Assembly (NCBI GenBank): GCA_963800235.1 | Contig: CAWDAD010000004.1 | Coordinates: 1-64,000 of the forward strand | From: CAVVNP01 sp963800235 | GTDB taxonomy: Bacteria; Actinomycetota; Acidimicrobiia; Acidimicrobiales; Iamiaceae | Direction of reading: 5' to 3' | Length of the DNA stretch: 64,000 nucleotides | In this document: positions 18,208-26,564 of the stretch, piece by piece | Numbering within the stretch: the stretch's first letter is position 1 | Layout of the letters: the number at the start of each line of letters is the position of its first letter | Translations under genes and position numbers: made by a program | Notes under the pieces: generated by a model | Told to the model about the DNA's origin: nothing | What the model saw: the letters and a program-made list of their open reading frames with translations, nothing else | Databases searched by the model: none

Positions 18208-19151
18208 CCCGCCACCGCTTCGCGCTCGGGACGGTGGGGGATCGACGGGAACCGTCGACCGAGGTCGACCGCCGCTCGTCGGGCTCGCCCGAGCCGCCGC
18301 ACGGTGTCGGGGAGGAGGGCGAGCTGGACGACCGACCGGGCGGCGCGGTGCGCCGGGCTCCCCGTGCCGCTCACCACCCCCGCCAGGTGGAGCAGCTCGG
18401 CCTCGTGGCACTGCTCGGCGGAGAAGTAGCGGCGCCAGAGGTAGAGCTGGGTCGGCGAGAGCCGCTGGCGCCCGAGGATCGTGCGCCGGCTGCCCCCGTA
18501 GGTCGTGGTGCGGGCCCGGTGCACGCGCAGGCCGCCGCGGGGGGCGTGGTGGTGCAGCACGGTGATGGTCGGGTCGAGGGCCATCCGGCACCCGGCCAGG
18601 TGCAGGCGCATGCCGAGGTCGTGGTCGGCCCGCTCGCCGTGGTCGTAGGCCAGGTCGAACCAGCCGGAGCGCTCGAGCGCCTCGCGTCGGACCATGGTGT
18701 TGTTGGTCGGGAAGGTGTCGCTGGCGCGGAACCGGCGGAACTCGGCCGACGTCTGTCCGGCGCCCGGCTCGTGCACGCCCCCGGAGGAGACGTCGAGGCC
18801 GAGGCGGTGGAGGTTGTCGACGTGCCGGCGCAGCAGGTCGGTGCCGAGCTCGTCGTCGTCGTCGTCGATGAAGAGCACCTGGTCCCCGGTGGCGGCCTCG
18901 AGCCCGGCGTTGCGGGCCGAGCACTGCCCGGCGGCGTCGAGGGTGATCCAGGTGGTCGGGAGGTCGGCGAAGTCGGCCGGCAGGTCGGGATCCCGGTCGG
19001 CCGGCGGCGTCTGGTCGACCACCACCACCTGGTGGGGCGGCAGCTCCTGGCGCCGCAGCTGGTCGAGGACCTCACGGAGGTACGGGTAGCGCTCGATGGT
19101 CGGCACGAGGACCGTCACCCTCGGCCGCTCCGGGTACCCCGCCGTCGCCAC
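18204..19151 (-). CDS. GT2 family glycosyltransferase
   Basis: 315 residues. The GT-A domain starts PRVTVLVPTIERYPYLREVLDQL, has VVVVDQTP, GQCSARNAGLEAATGDQVLFIDDDDD (the DXD metal site, here a run of Asp) and later YDHGERADHDLGMRLHLAG, the ED-like acid region. No membrane segment is evident, so it probably acts at the membrane surface on a lipid-linked acceptor. GTG 19151 is the most upstream start that keeps the first beta strand; it lies inside the frame of the preceding damaged gene. Its stop overlaps the ATG of the double GT4 gene. Confidence 0.82.
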   Translation of the reverse strand: MATAGYPERPRVTVLVPTIERYPYLREVLDQLRRQELPPHQVVVVDQTPPADRDPDLPADFADLPTTWITLDAAGQCSARNAGLEAATGDQVLFIDDDDDELGTDLLRRHVDNLHRLGLDVSSGGVHEPGAGQTSAEFRRFRASDTFPTNNTMVRREALERSGWFDLAYDHGERADHDLGMRLHLAGCRMALDPTITVLHHHAPRGGLRVHRARTTTYGGSRRTILGRQRLSPTQLYLWRRYFSAEQCHEAELLHLAGVVSGTGSPAHRAARSVVQLALLPDTVRRLGRARRAAVDLGRRFPSIPHRPEREAVAG

Positions 19152-19879
19152 GAGGTCCGAGGTGGCCGTCGGCGGCCGCGGCCGGTCCGACCCGGCCGAC
19201 CTCTGCCTCCTCCCGGCGGATGGTCCACGCGGCGCGCGCCAGGCGGGGCGGTCGCCACCGGCGTCGACGGGCCAGGCGGGCGGACGACCACCAGTACCAG
19301 CGACCGGCGAAGCGCCGACGGACGAAGCGCAGCTCGTCGGCCAGCGGCAGGTGCTCGGCGGGGAGCTGCGTGCCGGGCCCGACCAGCTCGGGGCAGTGTC
19401 GGAGCCGGACCCCCTGCCAGACCCAGCGGTGACCGAGCTCGAGGGCTGCGCCGGGCAGCGAGGAGAAGGTGGTGTCGACGAAGCCGAGGGCGTCGAGGAC
19501 CCGCCAGCGCACGAGCAGGGCGTCGAAGGTCATCCGCCACGACGTCGACGCCCGATCGGCGGGGGCGTCGCACGCCAGCATCCACGTCGCCGCCACGGTG
19601 TCGAGGCTCTCCGGCCGTCCGGCGGCGCCGAGGACGAGACCGGCGTGCCACGCGTCGTCGGGCTGCTCGAGGATCGCCCTCGACCAGCGCCGGATCGGGG
19701 AGCGGCAGGCGGTCGCCCCAGAGGAGGACGGCGTCGTCGGGACCGTGGTCACCTGCCGCGACCGATCTGGTGGCGTCGAGCAGCGCCGCTGGGTGGGGCT
19801 GGGCGGCTGCGCACCGGCCGGCCGGCCAGTCGAGGCCGCCCGCCGCCCCGGCCCCGATGCGGACCAGATCGATGGACAC
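19072..19879 (-). pseudogene. GT2-like glycosyltransferase with a frame break near 19690
   Basis: GTG 19879 starts 9 nt after the BY-kinase stop. About 65 residues (VSIDLVRIGAG to GDRLPLPDPAL) read in one frame, then the sensible protein continues in the +1 frame as RRWSRAILEQPDDAWHAG. The later part has TSWRMTFDALLVRWRVLDALGFVD and LGHRWVWQGVRLRHCPEL, which resembles the final third of GT2 enzymes (acceptor loop, then an HRW/WQG variant of the ED/QXXRW region). The end is uncertain: in this frame it overlaps the next gene by 80 nt, unlike the 4-nt overlaps elsewhere, so a second break is possible. One indel near 19690 would restore it. Confidence 0.55.
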
Positions 19880-19888
19880 CGCGACGAG

Positions 19889-21614
19889 CTAGCTGCGTCG
19901 GGCGATCGGCCGGGAGGGGGGGAGGTCCGGGAGCGAGTCCTCGCTGATGTGCCCGTTGACCGAGGCGCCGTTGGCCGAGTCCGCCCCGCCGGCGTCGGTC
20001 GCCCCGTAGCCCCTGCCGTAGTAGCCGTAGCCGTAGCCGTAGGCGTGGGCCTCCTCGGCGCTCTCGTTGTTGAGCACCAGGCCGGCGACGGGCACCTGGA
20101 CCTGCTCGAGGGTCTCCATGCTCCGGCGCAGCTGGCGGCGACGGCTCTGCCGGGACCGCACCACCATGATGGTGGCGTCGGCCATGGTGGCGGTGATGAG
20201 CGGGTCGGCCACCGGCAGCACGGGCGGGGCAGTCGAGCACCACCAGGTCGAAGCGCTTGGACAGGACCTCGACCACCCGGTGGGCGGCGTCGGAGTCGAG
20301 CAGCTCGGCAGGGTTGGTCGGCACCGGTCCGGCCGGGACGATGTAGAGGTTGTCGACCTTGGTCTTGTGGACGACCTCGCCGAGCGGCCGCTTGCCGAGC
20401 AGGACGTCGGACAGGCCGGTGTGGTTGTCGAGGTCGAAGTAGGTGTGGGCCCGGGGGATGCGGAAGTCGGCGCAGAGCAGCACCACGTTCTGCCCGGCCT
20501 GGGCGACCGCCGCCGCCAGGTTCACCGCGATGGTGGTCTTGCCCTCGCCGGCGGCGGAGCTGGTGATCTGCACCACGCCGATGCGCTCGTTGATCGAGAG
20601 GAACTCGAGGGCGGTGCGCAGCTTGCGGTAGGACTCGGCGACCTGGGAGTTGCCGCGGTCGGCGGTGGCGATCTCCTTGCCGCTGTCGCGGTCGTAGGGG
20701 ATGGCCGCCAGCACCGGGATGTCGGGGAAGTCGGCCTCGAGGTCGAGCCGACCCCGGACGTGGTCCTCGAGCTGCTCGCGGCCGTAGGCGACGCACAGGC
20801 CGATCAAGAGGCCGATGACGATGGCGATGGTGGCGTTCTGCGGGATGTTCGGCGACACCGGCGTGCTGGGCTTGCTGGCCAGCCGCAGGATCTGCACGTC
20901 GGACTGGGGCTGGCCGTTGCCGCTGGTGACGGCCAGCAGGCCGATCAGGTTCTGGCGGTCGCGCAGCGAGCCGAGCTGGTTGCTGAGGCTCTGGCGCTGG
21001 TCCTGGTTGGCCTGGGTGAGGTTCTGGAGCTGCGTCTGCAGCGTCTGCACCCGGGCGGTGTCGGAGCCGGCCTGGGTGATCTGGTCGCGGATGGCCTGCT
21101 CCTGGGCGGCGAGCTGGGCCAGCTGCTGGTTGATGCTGTCGATGTTGCTCTGGATCTCCTTGTTCTGGCTGTCCAGACCCGACTCGACCAGCCCCTTGCG
21201 GATGTCGACGAACGCCTTGGCGTAGTCGTTCACGTTCTTGGCGGCGCGGCTGGCGCTGGTGGCGTTGGCGGTCAGGATGAGCACGTCGCTGTCGGCCGAC
21301 GGCTTGGCGCTGACGTTGACCTGTCGGCCCAGCTGCTTGACCACCAGGGTGTGGAACTGGTCGCTCGTGGCCAGGGCGGCCTCGTTGGCCAGGGTGCGCT
21401 GCGCGTCGTTGGAGACGCTGTTCAGCACCGCCGAGCCCTGCGAGGTGACCAGGATCTTGGCGCTGGCCGAGTAGGTCGGGGTCTTCTGCAGCGAGACGGC
21501 CAACGTCCCCGCGAGCACGATCAGGATGCACAGGAGGATCGAGAGCTTCCTGCGCCACACGATCCGGACGAGGCTGCGGAGGTCGAAGTCCGACCTCGTC
21601 TGGTCAACTCTCAC
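19889..21614 (-). CDS. Wzz / BY-kinase chain-length regulator, with a one-base frameshift at 20226-20229
   Basis: The N-terminal half is a Wzz-type chain-length domain: a membrane segment near residues 22-45, a long coiled coil rich in Gln/Ala, and a second segment after PVSPNIPQNAT. The C-terminal half is a bacterial tyrosine kinase: Walker A SSAAGEGKTT near residue 350, LLCADFR in place of the usual D-x-D-x-R A' motif, and Walker B VVLDCP. There a run of four G (C on the coding strand) should be three; removing one restores PVLPVADPL and a 574-residue protein. It ends in a Tyr/Gly-rich tail (AHAYGYGYGYYGRGY), the expected autophosphorylation cluster. It likely controls polymer length and export. 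GTG 21614 heads the minus-strand operon 21,614-12,641. Confidence 0.8.
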
Positions 21615-21678
21615 GCTTGCCGGTCACCCCCCAGGTGCCACGCGGCGTCGACCAGGTGCCGAACCGCGGCGGGAGACG

Positions 21679-22974
21679 CTAGCCGAGCACACCTCGCCGG
21701 CGGAGATCGGCTCGGCGGCCGGCGTCGAGCCCGAGCACGTCCTCGAGGACCTCGTCGGTGTGCTGGCCGACGGTGGGGGCGTGGGTGGGCTCCGGGAGGT
21801 CGACGTCGAGGAACTTGAGCGGGGTCGGGATCTGCTCGGCGCCGAGCTGCTCCACCGGCCACCAGGGGAACCGGTCCTGGAACTGCGGGTCGTCGGCCAG
21901 CGTCTCGGGGGTGTTCACCGCCACGATCGGCGTGTTGACCCGGTCACCCAGCTCGACCCACTCGGCGGTGGTGCGCCCGGCGAAGATGTCGCGCAGCTCC
22001 GCCCGCAGCTCGGTGTCGCCGACCGCGTGGTCGGCGTACCGGGAGCCGGGGTGGGACTCGAACAGGTCGGCCCGGTCGATGCCGCGGCAGAAGTTCTCCC
22101 AGAACTCGCGCTCGGACGCCTGGAAGAGGATGTGGCCGTCGCTCGACTCGTAGAACTGGTAGCGGACGCCGTCGCGCATGCCCTTGGTGCCCGGCGCCCG
22201 GCGGGCGTAGCCGTCGGCCTTGTTGCCGGTGACCTCGCGCTCGGGTCGCCGGTAGGCGCGGTAGGTCTCGCTGCGCAGCCAGTCCATGGCCGCGGCCGCA
22301 TCGCTCTGGGCGATCTCGAGCCGGCACCCCTCCCCGGTGGCCCGGGCCTTGACGATGCCGGCCAGCACGCCCAGGGCGCCGAACAGCGGTCCGGCGTGGA
22401 TGCCCACCGACGGGTGCTCGGGGATGGCGCTGAAGCCCTCCTCGGTGGTCTCGGGCTTCACCAGCCCGGCCCACACGTCGTAGGCCAGGCCGTGGCTCGG
22501 CATGTCCTTGTACGGGCCGGTCATGCCGTAGCCCGAGATGGTGCAGAAGACGATGCGGGGGTTCACCTGGCGGAGCCGGTCGTAGCCGAGGCCCCGCCGC
22601 TCCAGCCCGCCGGGGCGCATGGCCTCGATCACCGCGTCGGCGCCCCGCACCAGGTCGAGGTACAGCTCGACGCCGTCCTCGGTGCGGAGGTCGAGCACGA
22701 TGCTGCGCTTGCCCCGGCTGATGTGGAGGTGCATGAGCGACACGCCCTCGACGATCGGCCAGGTCATCTCCCGGATGTAGTCGCCCTGCGGCGACTCGAC
22801 CTTGATGACGTCGGCGCCGAGGTCGGCCAGGTGGGTCGTGATGGCGCCCGGCCCGAGCATCGAGCTCTCGACGATGCGCACCCCGGCCAGCGGCCCGGTG
22901 CCCGGTCCGGCCTGCGCGCCCGGTTCGGCCTGCGCTCCCGGTCCGGTCTGCGCTCCCGGTTCGGTCTGGGTCAT
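21679..22974 (-). CDS. CaiB/BaiF family III CoA-transferase
   Basis: 431 residues. After a variable Pro/Gly/Ala/Gln tail (residues 1-28, encoded by an 18-bp repeat) the family core starts GPLAGVRIVESSMLGPGAITTHLADLGADVIKVE, with RGKRSIVLDL, YGMTGPYKDMPSHGLAYDVWAG (the region holding the catalytic Asp) and HAGPLFGALGVLAGIVKA. Such enzymes move CoA between carboxylic acids, or act as acyl-CoA racemases (2-methylacyl-CoA racemase is in this superfamily and works on sterol side chains). It is divergent from the TetR gene with only 24 nt between them and is probably repressed by it. The ATG follows a TACTGT box by 8 nt. Confidence 0.85.
   Translation of the reverse strand: MTQTEPGAQTGPGAQAEPGAQAGPGTGPLAGVRIVESSMLGPGAITTHLADLGADVIKVESPQGDYIREMTWPIVEGVSLMHLHISRGKRSIVLDLRTEDGVELYLDLVRGADAVIEAMRPGGLERRGLGYDRLRQVNPRIVFCTISGYGMTGPYKDMPSHGLAYDVWAGLVKPETTEEGFSAIPEHPSVGIHAGPLFGALGVLAGIVKARATGEGCRLEIAQSDAAAAMDWLRSETYRAYRRPEREVTGNKADGYARRAPGTKGMRDGVRYQFYESSDGHILFQASEREFWENFCRGIDRADLFESHPGSRYADHAVGDTELRAELRDIFAGRTTAEWVELGDRVNTPIVAVNTPETLADDPQFQDRFPWWPVEQLGAEQIPTPLKFLDVDLPEPTHAPTVGQHTDEVLEDVLGLDAGRRADLRRRGVLG
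22893..22970 (-). repeat. 18-bp in-frame tandem repeat encoding Pro-Gly-Ala-Gln
   Basis: Four imperfect copies of an 18-bp unit (core CTGCGC-CCCGGT-CG on the plus strand) encode successive PGAQxx/PGxxxx hexapeptides at the N terminus of the CoA-transferase. This kind of repeat can expand and shrink; the encoded tail lies outside the catalytic fold. Confidence 0.7.
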
Positions 22975-22982
22975 GGTCGCCG

Positions 22983-23008
22983 ACAGTAATCTGACGCCGT
23001 GTCAGGTC
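22983..23008. promoter_or_regulatory. Divergent leaderless promoter pair with TetR operator
   Basis: A palindrome with arms CTGAC (22991-22995) and GTCAG (23001-23005) lies within the 20-bp block 22989-23008. It overlaps the -10 box TAATCT (22987-22992) and the start codon of the TetR gene, and abuts the opposing TACTGT box (22983-22988) of the CoA-transferase gene. The same 20-bp block recurs with 16 identities at 31264-31283. This is the expected place for autoregulation by the TetR protein at 22999. Confidence 0.7.
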
Positions 23009-23652
23009 TGCCCGCCGATCCTGCGGACCCCTCGACCCCGTCGGACGAGGGCGAGAAGCGCGGACCGGGTCGCCCGGTCGACCTGGCCAAGCGGCAGGCC
23101 GTGGTCGACGCCACCCTCGAGCTGCTGGCCGAGGTCGGCTACGGGGCGCTGACCATCGACGCGGTCGCCCAGCGGGCGGGGTCGAACCGGGTGCTCGTCT
23201 ACCGCGTCTGGGACTCCAAGGTCGGGCTGGTGCGCGATGCGCTGTTCGGCACCGCCGCCGACCTGGTGGTGCCCGACCGCGGGTCCCTGCTCGACGATCT
23301 GCGCGACTACCTCGCCCAGCACGTCGACAACATGGCCAGGCCCGCCTACGTGAAGGGCGTGCCCGGCCTGACCGTGGAGCTCCAGTCCGACCCCGAGCTC
23401 TACCGGGACACGTTCCGCCGCTACATCGCGCCGAGCGAGGACGGCTACCGGGCCATCTTCGAGAAGGCGGTCGAGCGGGGCGAGCTCGACGAGGCGCCCG
23501 ACGCCCGGGTCGTGGTGTTCGTCGTCGGCGGGATCATCACCGGCCTGGCCCAGAGCACGCGGCTGTCGCACCCGGCCATCACCGACGTGCTGCTCGACAC
23601 CCTGCTCGGCGGCGTGCTCCACGCGGCGCGGGGAGCGCACGACCCGAATTAG
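22999..23652 (+). CDS. TetR family transcriptional regulator
   Basis: 217 residues. The DNA-binding domain spans about residues 22-72: GPGRPVDLAKRQAVVDATLELLAEVGYGALTIDAVAQRAGSNRVLVYRVWDSKVGL, with the helix-turn-helix around DAVAQRAGSNRVLVYR. The C-terminal domain is typical in length but not assignable to a ligand. It starts at GTG 22999, 6 nt after TAATCT. From the operator it probably represses itself and the divergent CoA-transferase. A matching operator before the ABC transporter at 31375 suggests a wider regulon, perhaps including the LLM/FadD pair at 23690-26502. An acyl-CoA or carboxylate ligand is a guess from the neighbours. Confidence 0.88.
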   Translation: MSGLPADPADPSTPSDEGEKRGPGRPVDLAKRQAVVDATLELLAEVGYGALTIDAVAQRAGSNRVLVYRVWDSKVGLVRDALFGTAADLVVPDRGSLLDDLRDYLAQHVDNMARPAYVKGVPGLTVELQSDPELYRDTFRRYIAPSEDGYRAIFEKAVERGELDEAPDARVVVFVVGGIITGLAQSTRLSHPAITDVLLDTLLGGVLHAARGAHDPN

Positions 23653-23682
23653 GTGACAGCGCGTTACGTAATGGGGTAGGGT
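23653..23682 (+). promoter_or_regulatory. Leaderless promoter (TAGGGT) with a weak palindrome
   Basis: TAGGGT at 23677-23682 ends 7 nt before ATG 23690. Upstream, GTGAC (23653-23657) and GTTAC (23663-23667) are imperfect inverted arms with the same 5-nt spacing as the TetR operator at 22991-23005, so this may be a degenerate third site. Confidence 0.4.
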
Positions 23683-23689
23683 GCCCGGC

Positions 23690-24835
23690 ATGAGCATCGA
23701 GTTCGGACTCTTCATCGGTGGTTGGGTGCCCGACTACCTCGACGGGCGGAACGACGCCCACGAGCACGAGCGCCTCGTCGACGAGACCCGTGTCGCCGAG
23801 GCCGGCGACCGCAGCGGCTGGAAGTACGTGTGGGTCACCGAGCACCACTTCCTCGCCGAGTACAGCCACATCTCCGCCAACGAGGTGGTGATGCCCCACA
23901 TCCTGGCCCGCACGAACCGCATCCGGGTCGGGTCCGGGATCATCAACGTCACGCCGCCGGTCAACCACCCGGCCCGCATCGCCGAACGGGTCGCCATGCT
24001 CGACCACCTCTCCGGCGGCCGGTTCGACTTCGGCACCGGCCGGGGCAGCTCCACCACCGAGCAGGCCGGGTTCGGCATCACCGACCCGGACCTCACCAAG
24101 GACATGTTCGACGAGGTCATGCCCGAGTTCCGCAAGATGTGGGCGCAGGACGCCTACAGCTTCGACGGCCGCTTCTTCTCGATGCCCGAGCGAGACGTGC
24201 TGCCCAAGCCCTACGTCAAGCCCCACCCGCCCATGTGGGTGGCGGCCGGCAACCCCGACACCTTCGAGAAGGCGGCCAAGCTCGGCCTCGGCGTCATCTG
24301 CTTCACCGGCGGCTCACCCGAGCGCATGCGCCCGCTGGTCGAGACCTACAAGGAGCACATCGCCGACGCCGACCCGGTGGGCGACTACGTCAACGACAAC
24401 GTGGCCATCACCACCTCGTTCCTCTGCCTCGAGGACGGCGACGCCGCCCGGGACTGGATGACCCGCTCGCGCAACGGCCGCCAGCAGAGCCTGGTCTTCA
24501 AGTACCTCGACACCTTCCCCAAGCCGCCCGGCATCCCCGAGTGGCCCGAGGAGATCCCCGACCCCACCCTGGAGCAGCTGCAGGCCGGCGCGGCCAGCGG
24601 CGCGTCGATCGTGGGCACGCCCGACGACTGCATCGAGGCGCTGGCCAAGTGGGACGACATCGGCGTCGACCAGCTGATCATGGGCCCGACGGGCAGCGCC
24701 TACCCCTACGAGCTGGTCGAGGAGACCGTCGAGCTGTTCGGCGAGAAGGTGATCCCCAAGTACGACGCCGAGCCGGCGGAGTGCCGCGCCGAGCGCTTCC
24801 GTCGCGAGGCCGCCGAGCGCCTCGGCCTCGTCTGA
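23690..24835 (+). CDS. LLM-class luciferase-like flavin oxidoreductase
   Basis: 381 residues of the bacterial luciferase-like (TIM-barrel) family that uses FMN or F420. Visible landmarks are WVTEHHFLAEYS near residue 45, RIRVGSGIINVTPPVNHP, AERVAMLDHLSGGRFDFGTGRGSS and GTPDDCIEALAKWDDIGVDQLIM near the end. ATG 23690 is chosen over the in-frame GTG 23681, which lies inside the -10 box. It is 14 nt upstream of a FadD-type ligase, so the two likely act on the same carboxylic acid or its CoA ester. Whether the cofactor is FMN or F420 cannot be settled from the motifs. Confidence 0.82.
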   Translation: MSIEFGLFIGGWVPDYLDGRNDAHEHERLVDETRVAEAGDRSGWKYVWVTEHHFLAEYSHISANEVVMPHILARTNRIRVGSGIINVTPPVNHPARIAERVAMLDHLSGGRFDFGTGRGSSTTEQAGFGITDPDLTKDMFDEVMPEFRKMWAQDAYSFDGRFFSMPERDVLPKPYVKPHPPMWVAAGNPDTFEKAAKLGLGVICFTGGSPERMRPLVETYKEHIADADPVGDYVNDNVAITTSFLCLEDGDAARDWMTRSRNGRQQSLVFKYLDTFPKPPGIPEWPEEIPDPTLEQLQAGAASGASIVGTPDDCIEALAKWDDIGVDQLIMGPTGSAYPYELVEETVELFGEKVIPKYDAEPAECRAERFRREAAERLGLV

Positions 24836-24849
24836 TCGCCCGTCCCCGC

Positions 24850-26502
24850 ATGGGGTCGCCCTCGACGTTCAACTTCGCCGACATCTGGGAGGCGGTGTGG
24901 CCGGTGGCCGACGACCGGACCGCCCTGGTCTGCGGCGACCAGCGCCGCACGTACCGCCAGCTCGGTGAGCGGGTCGACCAGCTGGCCCGCCACCTGGACG
25001 AGGCCGGCATCGGTCCGGGTGATCACGTCGGGCTGTTCCTGAAGAACGGGGTCGAGTACCTCGAGGCCATGCTGGCCGCCTTCACCCTGCGGGCGGTGCC
25101 GGTGAACATCAACTACCGGTACGTCGCCGACGAGCTGCGCCACCTGGTCACCGACTCGGCGTCGGTGGCGCTGGTGTTCCACGCCTCGCTGGCCGGAGCG
25201 GTGGCCGAGCTGGGCCCCGAGGTGCTGGGCGCCATGCGGACCCTGCTGGTGGTCGACGACCCGACCGCGCCGGACGGCTCGACGGGGGCCGAGGTCCCCG
25301 GCGCCCACCGGTACGAGGACGCCCTCGCCGGACGCGAGACCGGGTTGCTCGAGGTCGCCGGCCGCAGCGGCGACGACCACTACCTCATGTACACCGGCGG
25401 CACCACCGGGCTCCCCAAGGGCGTGCTCTGGCGCCAGGAGGATGCCTTCTTCGCCTGCATCGGCGGCGGCGATCCCACTCGGATGCAGGGGGCGGTGGAG
25501 CGCCCCGGGCAGCTCGCCGAGCGCGTCGGCCAGGACGTCAGCTACCTGCCGGTCGCGCCGCTGATGCACGCCGCCGCCCAGTGGACGACGCTCTCGTGGC
25601 TGTTCGCCGGCGGCAAGACCACCCTGATGCCAGGGTCGTTCGACCCCGCCGAGGTGTGGCAGGCGGTGCAGGACGAGGGCGTGAACACGCTGACGGTGGT
25701 CGGCGACGCCGTCGGCGGTCCGCTGCTGAAGGCCTGGGAGGCCGAACCGGGGCGGTGGGACGTGTCGACGCTGTTCGCCATCGCCAACGGCGGCGCCCCC
25801 ATGTCGCCGTCGCTCAAGGCCCGGCTCGCCGCCGCCTTCCCGGACGTGGTCGTGGTGGACGGCTTCGGCTCGTCGGAGACCGGCGCGCAGGGCGCGCAGC
25901 GGTTGCAGCCGGGCGACCACGACCGGGGCAGCGGCATGGCCCGCTTCGCCCCCTACGACAACACCCTGGTCGTCGACGAGGCCGGCCGGCCCGTCGAGCC
26001 GGGCTCGGGGGCCGTCGGACGGGTCGCGCTGCACGGCCGCATCCCGCTCCGCTACTTCAACGACCCGGAGAAGACCGCGGCCACCTTCGTCGAGGTCGAC
26101 GGCGTCCGCCACGTGCTCACCGGCGACCAGGCCACCGTCGACGCCGACGGCACCATCCAGCTGCTCGGCCGGGGGAGCCAGTGCATCAACACCGGCGGGG
26201 AGAAGGTCTTCCCCGAGGAGGTCGAGGCCGCCCTGCACGGCCACCCGGGCGTCGACGACGTGCTGGTGGTCGGGCGCCCCGACGAGCGGTGGGGGAGCGC
26301 GGTCGTCGCCGTCGTGGCCCCCACCGACCCGGGGTCGCCACCGGGCCTCGACGAGCTGCGGGACCACTGCCGGGCGAGCCTGGCCGGCTACAAGCTGCCC
26401 AAGGACCTGGTCGTGGTCGACCGGGTCGAGCGCTCGCCGGCCGGCAAGGCCGACTACCGCTGGGCCGCCCGGATCGCCGCCGACGCCGTGCCCGGCGGCT
26501 GA
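24850..26502 (+). CDS. Fatty acyl-CoA synthetase (FadD-type)
   Basis: 550 residues of the ANL superfamily, forming an acyl-CoA from a carboxylate, ATP and CoA. The P-loop-like motif YTGGTTGLPKG is near residue 183, GFGSSETGAQG near 340, TGDQATVD near 425, and the hinge and C-terminal lysine region GRGSQCINTGGEKVFPEEVE and SPAGKADYRW close the protein. RYFNDPEKTAATF and the general layout resemble FadD17/FadD19-like sterol side-chain ligases, but I cannot fix the substrate. It starts at ATG 24850, 14 nt after the LLM gene. It converges on the P450 gene. Confidence 0.87.
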   Translation: MGSPSTFNFADIWEAVWPVADDRTALVCGDQRRTYRQLGERVDQLARHLDEAGIGPGDHVGLFLKNGVEYLEAMLAAFTLRAVPVNINYRYVADELRHLVTDSASVALVFHASLAGAVAELGPEVLGAMRTLLVVDDPTAPDGSTGAEVPGAHRYEDALAGRETGLLEVAGRSGDDHYLMYTGGTTGLPKGVLWRQEDAFFACIGGGDPTRMQGAVERPGQLAERVGQDVSYLPVAPLMHAAAQWTTLSWLFAGGKTTLMPGSFDPAEVWQAVQDEGVNTLTVVGDAVGGPLLKAWEAEPGRWDVSTLFAIANGGAPMSPSLKARLAAAFPDVVVVDGFGSSETGAQGAQRLQPGDHDRGSGMARFAPYDNTLVVDEAGRPVEPGSGAVGRVALHGRIPLRYFNDPEKTAATFVEVDGVRHVLTGDQATVDADGTIQLLGRGSQCINTGGEKVFPEEVEAALHGHPGVDDVLVVGRPDERWGSAVVAVVAPTDPGSPPGLDELRDHCRASLAGYKLPKDLVVVDRVERSPAGKADYRWAARIAADAVPGG

Positions 26503-26564
26503 CCCGCCGAGCCGGGGACCGTCGGCCGCGGCCGTCGTCGCGGGTCCTGCGCAGGGCCGGTCGG

